A stretch of 64,000 bases of DNA from JBFLYN01 sp040756655 (GTDB taxonomy: Bacteria > Bacillota > Sulfobacillia > UBA8153): contig JBFLYN010000006.1 in the NCBI GenBank assembly GCA_040756655.1, positions 38,157 through 102,156 on the forward strand. Reading direction: 5' to 3'. The translations under genes and the position numbers were made by a program. How positions within the stretch are numbered: the stretch's first letter is position 1; each line of letters begins with the position of its first letter. This document shows positions 16,800-24,755 of this stretch, in pieces. The notes beneath the pieces are model-generated. The model was not told the origin of the DNA, made no database searches, and worked only from the letters and a program-made list of their open reading frames with translations.

Positions 16800-18662
16800 A
16801 TGAAAGGTTACGCTGGACGTATTCTCAGGGTGGATCTGACCGCCGGCACCGTTGAGGCCCAGCCCCTGTCCCCGGACCTGGCTTGTGACTACGTGGGCGG
16901 CCGGGGCCTTGCCGCCCGTATACTGTATGACGAAGTAACTCCGGGGACCGACCCCTTGGGTCCTGATAACCTGTTCATCCTCGCCACCGGTCCGCTGGCC
17001 GGCAGCGGAATTGCCGGGAGCACCCGCTACATCACTGCCTGCAAATCACCGCTCACCGGCGGGTGGGGCGAAGCCAACGCCGCTGGCCGCTTTGGCCCCA
17101 TGATGAAGGCAGCAGGTTTTGACGCCATCGTGGTCAAGGGCCAGTCCCCCACCCCGGTCTATCTTTACATAAACGGGGGCAAGGCCCAGATCAGGGACGC
17201 CCAGGAGCTATGGGGCCAGTTCATCGCCGATGCCCGCCAGGCGATCCTGGCCAAGACCGATCCTCACGCCGAAGTGGCCGTGATCGGGCCCGCAGGCGAA
17301 CAGCAGTGCAAGTTCGCCTGCGTCATCAGCGAAAACAACCGCGCCGCCGGCCGGTCCGGCACAGGTGCGGTGATGGGTTCCAAGCGTCTCAAGGCAGTGG
17401 CCGTGTTCGGCGAGGACCGGCTGGAGGTCTACGACCAGGAGCGGCTCTCCCAATTGCGTAAAGAGATTGTCCGACTCTGTAACGAACACCCGGCCTGCCA
17501 AGGTTTTCGGGAAAACGGCACCGCCGGCGGGGTGGGACCCCACGACGCCCTGGGCATGTTCCCGGCGTACAACTTCCGCGAGGGAGTGTCGGACAACATC
17601 GACCTGGTGACCGGACCCACCATGACCAAGACCATCCTCTCGCGCCGCGATACGTGCGCCGGATGCCCGGTGGCATGCCGGCGGGTGGTCAGTATCGAAG
17701 ACGGTCCGTTTGCCGTAGACTCCCGTTATGGAGGGCCGGAGTTTGAGACCATCGGATCACTGGGTACCTGCGTGGGGCTTTACGACCTCAAGGCCATCTC
17801 CAAGGCCAACGAACTGTGCAATAAGTACGGTGTAGATACCATCAACGTTGGTCTTGCCATCGCCTGGGCCATGGAATGTTTTGAGCGGGGGGTATTTACC
17901 CTCGACGACACCGGCGGGCTAGAGCTGAACTGGGGCAACGTCGACGCTATTTTCCAGTTGATCGCAGACATTAGCCTGCGGCACGGCCTGGGCGCATTGC
18001 TGGCTGAGGGGCTGAAGGTTGCTTCCCAGAGGGTGGGCAAGGGCAGCGAGGCTTATGCCATGCAGGTGAAGAACCAGGCTTTCCCGGTGCACATGCCCCG
18101 GGGCAAAGTCGGCCAAGGGCTTTCCTTTGCCACGTCCAACCGGGGCGCATGCCATACCCAGGGCATGCATGATACCACGTTGGAAGCCGGGAGGACCATG
18201 CCCGACATCGGCTTCACCGACAAGTTCAAGGGACTTCCCCGCACGAGCAAGGCACTCAAGGGCGAGGCCATTGCACTGGCCCAGGACTTCCGCGCCATCC
18301 AGGATAGCCTCATCATCTGCAGGTTCACTTCCTGGGATTACGGGCCCACCCCACCCGCCATGCTGGCCGAAGCCATGCAGGCTATTACCGGCGAAAACTT
18401 CACTTCCGCCCGGTTCATGGAGATAGGGGCCAGGGTGTTCAATCTTTGCCGCCTCTTCAACGCGCGTGAAGGTTTTGACCGGAAGGATGATACCCTCCCC
18501 TCCCGGATGGCCGAATCGCTACCGCGTGGAGCCACCAGCGGCTCGGTGATCACCCAGGATGATCTTGACCGTATGCTAGACGAATACTACGACTTCCGGG
18601 GCTGGACCCGCCAGGGGTTGCCGACTCCTGAGAAGCTCTCTGCTCTCGGCCTCAAAGTCTGA
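16800..18662 (+). CDS. Aldehyde:ferredoxin oxidoreductase (full length, second paralogue)
   Basis: This 620-aa tungsten AOR has the N-terminal pterin-binding domain (residues 1-210: 'GYAGRILRVDLTAG', 'VGGRGLAARILYDEV', 'GRFGPMMKAAGFDAIVVKG') and the Fe4S4 motif CAGCPVAC at about residues 285-292. The second-pterin motif region reads D-S-L-I-I-C (about 502-507), Asp and Cys conserved. AAGGAGG is 10 bases before the ATG. It oxidises an aldehyde to the acid with ferredoxin; the specific substrate is not evident. Upstream partners are the Fe-S protein, DUF296 protein and broken MoaD gene. A perfect 30-bp palindrome follows. Confidence 0.95.
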   Translation: MKGYAGRILRVDLTAGTVEAQPLSPDLACDYVGGRGLAARILYDEVTPGTDPLGPDNLFILATGPLAGSGIAGSTRYITACKSPLTGGWGEANAAGRFGPMMKAAGFDAIVVKGQSPTPVYLYINGGKAQIRDAQELWGQFIADARQAILAKTDPHAEVAVIGPAGEQQCKFACVISENNRAAGRSGTGAVMGSKRLKAVAVFGEDRLEVYDQERLSQLRKEIVRLCNEHPACQGFRENGTAGGVGPHDALGMFPAYNFREGVSDNIDLVTGPTMTKTILSRRDTCAGCPVACRRVVSIEDGPFAVDSRYGGPEFETIGSLGTCVGLYDLKAISKANELCNKYGVDTINVGLAIAWAMECFERGVFTLDDTGGLELNWGNVDAIFQLIADISLRHGLGALLAEGLKVASQRVGKGSEAYAMQVKNQAFPVHMPRGKVGQGLSFATSNRGACHTQGMHDTTLEAGRTMPDIGFTDKFKGLPRTSKALKGEAIALAQDFRAIQDSLIICRFTSWDYGPTPPAMLAEAMQAITGENFTSARFMEIGARVFNLCRLFNAREGFDRKDDTLPSRMAESLPRGATSGSVITQDDLDRMLDEYYDFRGWTRQGLPTPEKLSALGLKV

Positions 18663-18677
18663 GCGCAAAAGGCGACA

Positions 18678-18707
18678 TGGCCAGAGCGGGCTAGCCCGCT
18701 CTGGCCA
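18678..18707. terminator. Bidirectional hairpin between AOR and aroM
   Basis: A perfect 15-bp inverted repeat without spacer (TGGCCAGAGCGGGCT and its complement) sits between two converging genes, 15 bases after the AOR stop. The T-tracts are weak, but position and symmetry favour a two-way terminator. Confidence 0.65.
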
Positions 18708-18778
18708 CTGTATTCGGTGGCCCGGTGACCTCAAGGCACAAGCGGCTCTAGTTCTACCATAGCCGCCGAAAAAGCCGC

Positions 18779-19447
18779 TTAGCCCAGCAACTCGGCTGCC
18801 AACCGGGCCACCAGGCTGCGGGCCAGGATAACCGGCAGGCCCGAGGTCGAGCGCACCAGGCGTTTCATAGCCTGGGTGTAGCCCATGCAGTCCATGACGA
18901 TGATCTGGGCACCTGCCTGCTCTAACGCCATGGCGGCAGTCTTTAGTTCGCGTTCTGCCTCCTGGTAAGGGTTGGCTGCGGTCACGACCGGGTCTTGGAG
19001 TAGACCAGCCCACTTGTCCCTGGCCTGCTGGACCTGGACCGGGGAAGGGGTCATTATTCCTACGCGCCGGCCCCAGGCCAGGGCCGGGACGGCCTGGTGG
19101 AGCAACAGGTCGGGCTTGAGCAGCGGCGCACAGGTGGAAAACTCGGGGAAGGTCCCGGTGCAAAGAAGCAGGATACACCCGGTCCCCGGCTGGTCCAGCT
19201 CCTTTACAGCTTCTTCGACCCGGGGTAAGATATGCCGCTTCCCGATGGTTACTGGGCTCCCGTCCCTGAGCCTCGTCACCAGGGCATAATCGCCCGGCCC
19301 AGGCGCCATGCCTTCGATGGCCAAGCGGCTGAGCCCGTCCAGGGCTCCGCGCTCCAGCACCTCGATCCCGGCTCCCCATACTTCAGAAAGCTCGGGAATC
19401 AAGTCCTCCCGTGGGGACTGGCCGATGGTCACTGTGCCCACTCTCAT
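18779..19447 (-). CDS. aroM: AroM family protein
   Basis: This 222-aa protein begins MRVGTVTIGQSPREDLIPEL, the family's diagnostic N-terminus. A Cys near residue 95 (LLLCTGTFP) and another in 'VMDCMGYT' match the paired cysteines of the Asp/Glu-racemase-like fold to which AroM belongs. AroM has no established activity; its name comes from the E. coli aro region. Here it is the last gene of a seven-gene minus-strand cluster and its ATG overlaps the preceding stop by 4 bp. A racemase or isomerase role on the cluster's substrate is plausible but unproven. Confidence 0.88.
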   Translation of the reverse strand: MRVGTVTIGQSPREDLIPELSEVWGAGIEVLERGALDGLSRLAIEGMAPGPGDYALVTRLRDGSPVTIGKRHILPRVEEAVKELDQPGTGCILLLCTGTFPEFSTCAPLLKPDLLLHQAVPALAWGRRVGIMTPSPVQVQQARDKWAGLLQDPVVTAANPYQEAERELKTAAMALEQAGAQIIVMDCMGYTQAMKRLVRSTSGLPVILARSLVARLAAELLG

Positions 19448-20280
19448 GCCTGCCCACCCTTTCTATAGACACAGCCCCGGTGCCCGCGGCACCCGGGCTG
19501 TCTGCCTTCACATTCTGCCAGCCAGTCCTGGGCTCCCGAGTGGCCCGCACCCTTTACCGCCAGTACTTCCTGCCAGACCTGGCCAGCTTGTTGGGCAGAG
19601 CCGGCGGCTATCACCAGGGTGGTGGCACCCTCTGCGCCGTCCAGTCCACCGCGCCCCACCACGGTTACCGCGCTCGCGCCCAGGATCCCCAGGGCCTCAA
19701 CTTCGGTAATGAGCCTTCCCGCCAGGGGCATCAAGCCCACGGCCATGCCCAGGCTCCGGCCGGGGCGCGTGCGACCCGCTGCTTGCACTGCAACACTCAC
19801 CGGCACCGGTCCGAGCTTCTCGAGCCCGGCAGCGATGATCACCGTGGCGCCCTGGGCCATAAGCCCGGCCATGACCTGCCCGGGTGGTCCTCCCAGCTCG
19901 GCACCAGCCATCATGGCGGCGTTCCCCTGGGCATCGATGAGATTGGCACCGGTGATCACCACGTCCCTGGACCCAAGGGCGCACACCGCCTCGGCCAGCC
20001 GGTCGTCCACGGGCGAAGGTACCCCGTTTTCCAGCAACAGGCTGTGCGGTGACGCACCGGGCGTGGCTGCCGCCCGGGTACCCCGGGGGCTCACGCGTCC
20101 CGAAATGTGCAGCTTCACCCCGGCCAGTTCCTCGGCCACGGCCGAGACGGTGGTGCCGCCCTTGAGCAGGATGCGCCCGCCCGCCCGGGCCGCCTCTACT
20201 TCGGGCAGGCGCGCTATGGCCCGGGCGATGAGTCGCTTGGCCTCGGGGACGGTTAGGGTGACCTGGAGTAGGTGCGTCAT
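19444..20280 (-). CDS. Unrecognised 278-aa protein of the AroM/DUF1177/DUF917 cluster
   Basis: I do not recognise the family. The sequence is soluble, Gly/Ala-rich and looks like an alpha/beta fold: 'ILLKGGTTVSAVAEEL', 'DVVITGANLIDAQGNAAMMAG', 'PGQVMAGLMAQGATVIIAAGLEKL', 'ILGASAVTVVGRGGLDGAEG'. Its tone resembles Rossmann-like proteins of the LUD/CoA-transferase type, but no catalytic motif was found. It overlaps DUF1177 (ATGA) and aroM by 4 bp each, so it is translationally coupled on both sides. The C-terminal tail is Cys-rich (CEGRQPGCRGHRGC) and may bind metal. Confidence 0.8.
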   Translation of the reverse strand: MTHLLQVTLTVPEAKRLIARAIARLPEVEAARAGGRILLKGGTTVSAVAEELAGVKLHISGRVSPRGTRAAATPGASPHSLLLENGVPSPVDDRLAEAVCALGSRDVVITGANLIDAQGNAAMMAGAELGGPPGQVMAGLMAQGATVIIAAGLEKLGPVPVSVAVQAAGRTRPGRSLGMAVGLMPLAGRLITEVEALGILGASAVTVVGRGGLDGAEGATTLVIAAGSAQQAGQVWQEVLAVKGAGHSGAQDWLAECEGRQPGCRGHRGCVYRKGGQA

Positions 20281-21221
20281 TGTGGCCCACGGCCCGGGCC
20301 CTGGAGGTGGCTCATGCTACCATACAGGGCTACCAACCGGGCATACTCGTCCGCGTCATAGAACCGGGCCACACCCGTCCCGAATTCCTTGGCAACTTCC
20401 AGCACGAACCGCACGGCCATCTCGATGTCGGCCGGAGGCGAGGCACCGGTGGCACAGCCGGGCACCACCACCTCGCTGGTCAGCGCCACGCCCACCACCG
20501 GGGCTGAAGTAACGCACGAGGGCTGCAGGATGCTGTTGATGTGGTAAAGGTCGTTGCCGTAAGGCGTGATGTCCTGGGTGGAAAGGGGCAGTACCACCGG
20601 GGGCCGGCCACTGGCTACTTCAGCCAGTTCCAGCAGGCGATGGCTGGCCTTAAGTATGTAGCCTTCTTTCACCGGCAGCGAGATGGCAAAACCGCGGGCG
20701 TTGACCACCCGGTTACCACGAGTGGTGTCGATGGAGAGGATGGCGTCCATCTCCGGGCTCACTTCGTGGGAATTCATGGTGCGCATGTTCACCGGCGAGT
20801 CCATGAACGGGACCGGGAAGTGCGGCCGGACCGGGGCATTGGGGCAGATATGGGTGGCGACGATGACGTCGCCCGCGAGCACATCGCCCCGGGCAGCCAT
20901 TTGCCCGAGCTTGAGAGCAGCGGCGATGGCCACCACCGCCCCGTCCCCGTCCGAAACCAGCCCCACCCGTTCGGGCCGGGCACCTACACCGCCCAGGCGC
21001 CCGATAATGCCCAGGGTGGGAGCTTCGCCTCCTCCCGACTTCCCACGAGTGCCCGGGAAGCGGAACCGCACAAAGTCGGTCTTGCCCCGGGGTGATGAAA
21101 CCTCGATCACCTCAAGCCCGCCGGCAAATTCCCGGCCTTCCAGGGTCTGGCGGAGCAATGTCCCGCCGGCTTGAGGGTGGTCAAGGAGTTCAAGTGCGTC
21201 GATTACCTGCCGTAGAGCCAT
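20277..21221 (-). CDS. DUF1177 family protein
   Basis: This 314-aa protein (from ATG 21221) fits the DUF1177 family: 'VSDGDGAVVAIAAALKLGQM', 'DVIVATHICPNAPVRPH', 'PVNMRTMNSHEVSPEMDAILSIDTTRGNR'. The His and Asp/Glu residues in these blocks suggest a metal-dependent, peptidase-like catalytic centre (inference). The start was set at MALRQVIDAL because GGAGG is 8 bases upstream; the frame is open to 21305. DUF1177 genes commonly sit beside DUF917, OPT transporter and racemase genes, as here. Confidence 0.82.
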   Translation of the reverse strand: MALRQVIDALELLDHPQAGGTLLRQTLEGREFAGGLEVIEVSSPRGKTDFVRFRFPGTRGKSGGGEAPTLGIIGRLGGVGARPERVGLVSDGDGAVVAIAAALKLGQMAARGDVLAGDVIVATHICPNAPVRPHFPVPFMDSPVNMRTMNSHEVSPEMDAILSIDTTRGNRVVNARGFAISLPVKEGYILKASHRLLELAEVASGRPPVVLPLSTQDITPYGNDLYHINSILQPSCVTSAPVVGVALTSEVVVPGCATGASPPADIEMAVRFVLEVAKEFGTGVARFYDADEYARLVALYGSMSHLQGPGRGPQ

Positions 21222-21240
21222 TGCGTGCACCTCCGCATAT

Positions 21241-22308
21241 CTAGAAGACGTGCTCGACGAGCTTTTTGCCCACCGCTGCCTCGGCCGGAGCAAAAAGAGC
21301 CGCATCGCGCATGCCTGCGCCCAGGATCAGGTTCTTGCGGTGAGCCCAGAGCACGGCCAGTAGCTGGCCCTGCCTGACCTCGGCAGTGGTGATGGGCAGC
21401 CCGGTGCGGGCATCCAGGGTCATGATCAGGTCAGGAAAAGTCCCCAGCCGCTGGTCACCAAGGTCCAGAGTCATGTACTCGTTCCAGAAGGTGAGCACGT
21501 GCCCGCTTTCCATCTCAACCTCGCCTGCGTCAAAGCCCCCACTGGTCTCCAGCCGGAGACGGGACACGGCTGAAGTGGCCATGATCTCCCCGTTGGTGGC
21601 CATGGCCGCCGCTTCCAGCATACGGGTGGGATGACCTTCGTGCTCAAGTATGGCCCGGCCCACCTTGATGGCCTGGCTCACCGCTCCCGGGGCACCGTGT
21701 TCCCGGGCATATTCCAGCGTCACCGGGTTGCGTGCTACCGCCACCACTCCGCCCGCCTGGACCGAAGCCTGCCTGACCATGGCCGAGGCTGCCTGCAGCC
21801 CACCGGTGACAGCTAGTTCGAGGTATTGACCGCGGTCCGGGTCCCCGCCCACAGCGGCCTGCCGTGACTGGTAACCCGCCACCCGGTGCAGGCCCAAAGA
21901 GCCCATGACCCCGGTGGGGTGGGCCCGGCCGTTGCAAGGGGCATCTATGACCCGAAGCCCCAGCACCGCCGCTTGTACCCAGCCGTTAACCGTGGCCGAA
22001 CCACCGTTTTCGTTGGTGATGAGGCCTCCCACGGCCACGCCCAGGCCGTCGCGGAGGATCTCCACCGCCCGTACAAAGTGCCGGGGGGTCACGTAGCGGC
22101 CGGTGGCGGCCGGTGCGCCCACGGCACTCACCGTCGCAACCATGGTGGCAGCGTCCAGTTCTGAGGGATGATAGAGGCACAGCCGGTCGATGGCGACGGC
22201 CAGGTTGCCCGTGTCCAGGCCCAGGTCCACCCAGCCACCGCCACCTCCTCCCAGCACTGCACCTCCGTAAACGGCCGCGCGCACAGCGTCGCGGTCTAGG
22301 ACCATCAT
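21241..22308 (-). CDS. DUF917 family protein (hydantoin-type substrate enzyme)
   Basis: This 355-aa protein has the family marks: a Gly-rich N-terminal 'GGAVLGGGGGG', 'GGLITNENGGSATVNGW', 'VIDAPCNGRAHPTGVMGSLGLH', and a C-terminal 'FPDLIMTLDARTGLPITTAEV'. Some DUF917 members are known as S-methyl-thiohydantoin desulfurases, and others adjoin hydantoinase genes. The start is ATG 22308 (or 22305), with GGAGG 8 bases upstream. It overlaps the racemase stop (ATGATG), so the two are coupled. A cyclic amide or thiohydantoin substrate is suggested but not shown. Confidence 0.85.
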   Translation of the reverse strand: MMVLDRDAVRAAVYGGAVLGGGGGGWVDLGLDTGNLAVAIDRLCLYHPSELDAATMVATVSAVGAPAATGRYVTPRHFVRAVEILRDGLGVAVGGLITNENGGSATVNGWVQAAVLGLRVIDAPCNGRAHPTGVMGSLGLHRVAGYQSRQAAVGGDPDRGQYLELAVTGGLQAASAMVRQASVQAGGVVAVARNPVTLEYAREHGAPGAVSQAIKVGRAILEHEGHPTRMLEAAAMATNGEIMATSAVSRLRLETSGGFDAGEVEMESGHVLTFWNEYMTLDLGDQRLGTFPDLIMTLDARTGLPITTAEVRQGQLLAVLWAHRKNLILGAGMRDAALFAPAEAAVGKKLVEHVF

Positions 22309-22982
22309 GGTAAAGCCTCCTTCCCGCCGCCGGCATCTGCCAGCGCCCACAGCACCATCGCCCCCGCCGCCAGCACCGGGTCCACCACCGGCACTCCCAG
22401 CCGCAGGCTGAGCCTGCGGGCGGTACCGGGCAGGCTCATGCCGGTGCACCCCAGCGCCAGTACCCTGGCACCCGCCGCCACCAGCCCGGCTCCGGCCCCG
22501 GCCAGCGCTGCGTCGAGCCAGGGACCAGCCAGGTCCAGCGTGGTCTCTACACCGGCGGGGCGGCAGGCGGCGACCAGGTGGGCTCCAAGCACAGCCTTCA
22601 TGGCTGCGGGCGCGTGCTCGGTGATACCCAGCACGCCCACGGGAGTGCCCAGGGCCAGGGCCGCGGCGGCTGCGGCCGCACCGGCGCCGATGACCGGCAC
22701 CTGTACCCGCTGGCGCAAGGCGGTAACACCCGGGTCTGCCGCACAGCTGACCATCACCGCCTCGACGCCCCGCCCGGCCAGGGCTTCACCGGCGGCGACT
22801 ATCCCGGGTACAGCCCTCTGTTCGCTCTCTTCGTCGTAGATCCCGCAGGGTTGACCCGCAATGCACACCGAAACCACCTCAAGCCCAGGGAAACAGGCAC
22901 CAAGCCAACGCCCGTGAGCCTCCAGCACGTCCGGGTCGCCGGTGGTGAGCACCCTAACCAGGCCCACTGTGTATCTTCGCAT
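22305..22982 (-). CDS. Aspartate/glutamate/hydantoin racemase family protein
   Basis: This 225-aa protein carries the two catalytic cysteines of cofactor-independent racemases, in 'VMVSCAADPGV' (about residue 80) and 'LALGCTGMSL' (about residue 180). The 'GVLGITEHAP' strand and 'VPVVDPVLAAG' C-terminal segment also fit hydantoin/Asp-Glu racemases. It probably interconverts stereoisomers of a cyclic or amino-acid substrate imported by the OPT transporter encoded upstream. No hydantoinase or carbamoylase is nearby, although DUF917 may fill such a role. Confidence 0.85.
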   Translation of the reverse strand: MRRYTVGLVRVLTTGDPDVLEAHGRWLGACFPGLEVVSVCIAGQPCGIYDEESEQRAVPGIVAAGEALAGRGVEAVMVSCAADPGVTALRQRVQVPVIGAGAAAAAAALALGTPVGVLGITEHAPAAMKAVLGAHLVAACRPAGVETTLDLAGPWLDAALAGAGAGLVAAGARVLALGCTGMSLPGTARRLSLRLGVPVVDPVLAAGAMVLWALADAGGGKEALP

Positions 22983-23056
22983 GCTGCCCCCTTACCCGGG
23001 CGGGGGCCGCCCCTGTGGAGTGGCAGCCCCTTTTGCCCTGCTTCCTAGCCGGTAGT

Positions 23057-24607
23057 CTAAAAGAACGTCCGCATGATGGAGTTGACAAACCCGTACAGTC
23101 CGTCGCCGGCGATGAGGCCAGCTTCGCGCACTTTCATGGGTTCTTCGCCGATGATCTTCCGGATGATAACGGCAATGACCAGGCCCCAGCCGTAGTTGGG
23201 GTTGTTGATGAGCAGGCCGGTGGCAAACAGCACACCCATGGCCCGCCTGGGACCACCCACCAGCTGGATCAGCGCTCCGGGAACACTCCAGATCAGGAGT
23301 TCACGTAAGATCTCGGGGCGGGCGCCGGCCTTGATGGTGGCGGCGAACACCCGGCTTACCGGGGGCAGAAGGTCCAGCTGGAAGTGCATATTGGCGAAGA
23401 TGGCCACCATGGCCAGGCCCATGAGCCCGCCCATTACCTCGGCGTAGAACTGCTGGCGGCGGCCTTCTTTCTCGTACTCCATGTTGGCCCCGCGCCCGCG
23501 GATGAGCCAGCCGGTCTTCAGGTCATAGCCAAAGTCGGCAAACAAGGGGCCGGTGGAGGCAGTATAGCCCGTAAGCAGTGCCAGCGGTATGGCCGGGATG
23601 CCCAGAAACATGCCCACGGTAAGAAAGATGAGGGTAACGGCAAAGGCAGGAAACCAGCCCGAGTGCATGGCGCACAGCCCCACGATGATGGTAGAAGCAG
23701 CAGCGGCAAACCCGGCAAAAAGCAGGAAGATTACCACCTGGCTCGCGGTCATCTCCGTGAGCACCCCGCCCACCAGCGCCAGGACCAGCGCGCCGGCGAC
23801 GAACAGGCCGAAGTGGATGAGGATCTTCCGGGGGATGCCGGAGTCCTCCTCCGTCTTGTCGACCTGTGCTTCATTGCGCTTGGAGGCAATGATCAGGAAA
23901 GCCTGCACCAGCTGGATAAGGCCAGCGCCGATCATCATGCCATGGGGAATGTAGGTCTGGGCCAGGTTTACACCGAAGAGCCGGACCGAGTAACCACGAA
24001 TGAGAAGGCCAATGCCCAGAGAAGTGATGGCAAAGATGTTGGCGATGAAGGCAATGCCGATGCCGGCCATGGGCAGTTTGAAATGAGTGCCGATGATGCC
24101 GGCGACGATGCCCTCCACCAAGCGGCGAGCCCGGCGACCGCCTTCGTCGGCGGCCCACAGCGCTTCGGCTGTGGCTACACCGGGCGGCCAGGCGCCCTCG
24201 GCCGGATAGACCTTGGTGTTGTAAAGCTCCTTGACAAATACGATGTCCAGGATGACGCCGATGGCCGCACCCACCAGCATGGGGAGTACGAGGTCCTGCC
24301 TGCCCAGGAGGAACACGATAGCCACGGTGAGCAGGCCGGCGTTGGCGGCGGCAAACCCGCCCGCCGACGTGTAGGTCTGGATCAGGTTCTGGCTGTCAAG
24401 CGGCTTCCAGGCGGCAAACGCTCTTGACAGGACGATGGCGACTATGGCTCCGATGATAGAGGTGTTGGGGGTAACGCCGATGCGCCCGATGATCTGCATG
24501 CAGATGGCACCGGACAGGGCGGCCATGAGTAACCCCACCACCAGGTTGCCGGCGCTCAGGGCCTTGGGGTGGACCTGCGCCGCTGGCTGACCGGACCGTG
24601 TGCTCAT
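23057..24607 (-). CDS. OPT family transporter
   Basis: This 516-aa polytopic membrane protein of the oligopeptide transporter family has roughly 14 hydrophobic helices. Recognisable blocks include 'TPNTSIIGAIVAIVLSRAF', 'AEGAWPPGVATAEAL' (the family's P-x-G-x2-A-E loop) and 'FGYDLKTGWLIRG'. OPT carriers are proton-driven importers of oligopeptides or metal chelates. ATG 24607 (MSTRSGQPAAQ) is chosen since the upstream extension is not membrane-like; a GGAGG lies 13 bases before it. As the first structural gene after the PucR regulator, it likely brings in the substrate of the DUF917/DUF1177/racemase enzymes. Confidence 0.92.
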   Translation of the reverse strand: MSTRSGQPAAQVHPKALSAGNLVVGLLMAALSGAICMQIIGRIGVTPNTSIIGAIVAIVLSRAFAAWKPLDSQNLIQTYTSAGGFAAANAGLLTVAIVFLLGRQDLVLPMLVGAAIGVILDIVFVKELYNTKVYPAEGAWPPGVATAEALWAADEGGRRARRLVEGIVAGIIGTHFKLPMAGIGIAFIANIFAITSLGIGLLIRGYSVRLFGVNLAQTYIPHGMMIGAGLIQLVQAFLIIASKRNEAQVDKTEEDSGIPRKILIHFGLFVAGALVLALVGGVLTEMTASQVVIFLLFAGFAAAASTIIVGLCAMHSGWFPAFAVTLIFLTVGMFLGIPAIPLALLTGYTASTGPLFADFGYDLKTGWLIRGRGANMEYEKEGRRQQFYAEVMGGLMGLAMVAIFANMHFQLDLLPPVSRVFAATIKAGARPEILRELLIWSVPGALIQLVGGPRRAMGVLFATGLLINNPNYGWGLVIAVIIRKIIGEEPMKVREAGLIAGDGLYGFVNSIMRTFF

Positions 24608-24755
24608 GAACCTTGATTCGCCTCCTTCGGCAAAATGGTAGTACCCGGGGTTCTTCCCAGGTCTATTTCCCAGTCTATTTGGCCCGGCAGCATAGGACAA
24701 CGGCCCTGATGGCTCAAAACTGGGGACGCGGTTTGTGCATGCTGCATAGATATGC

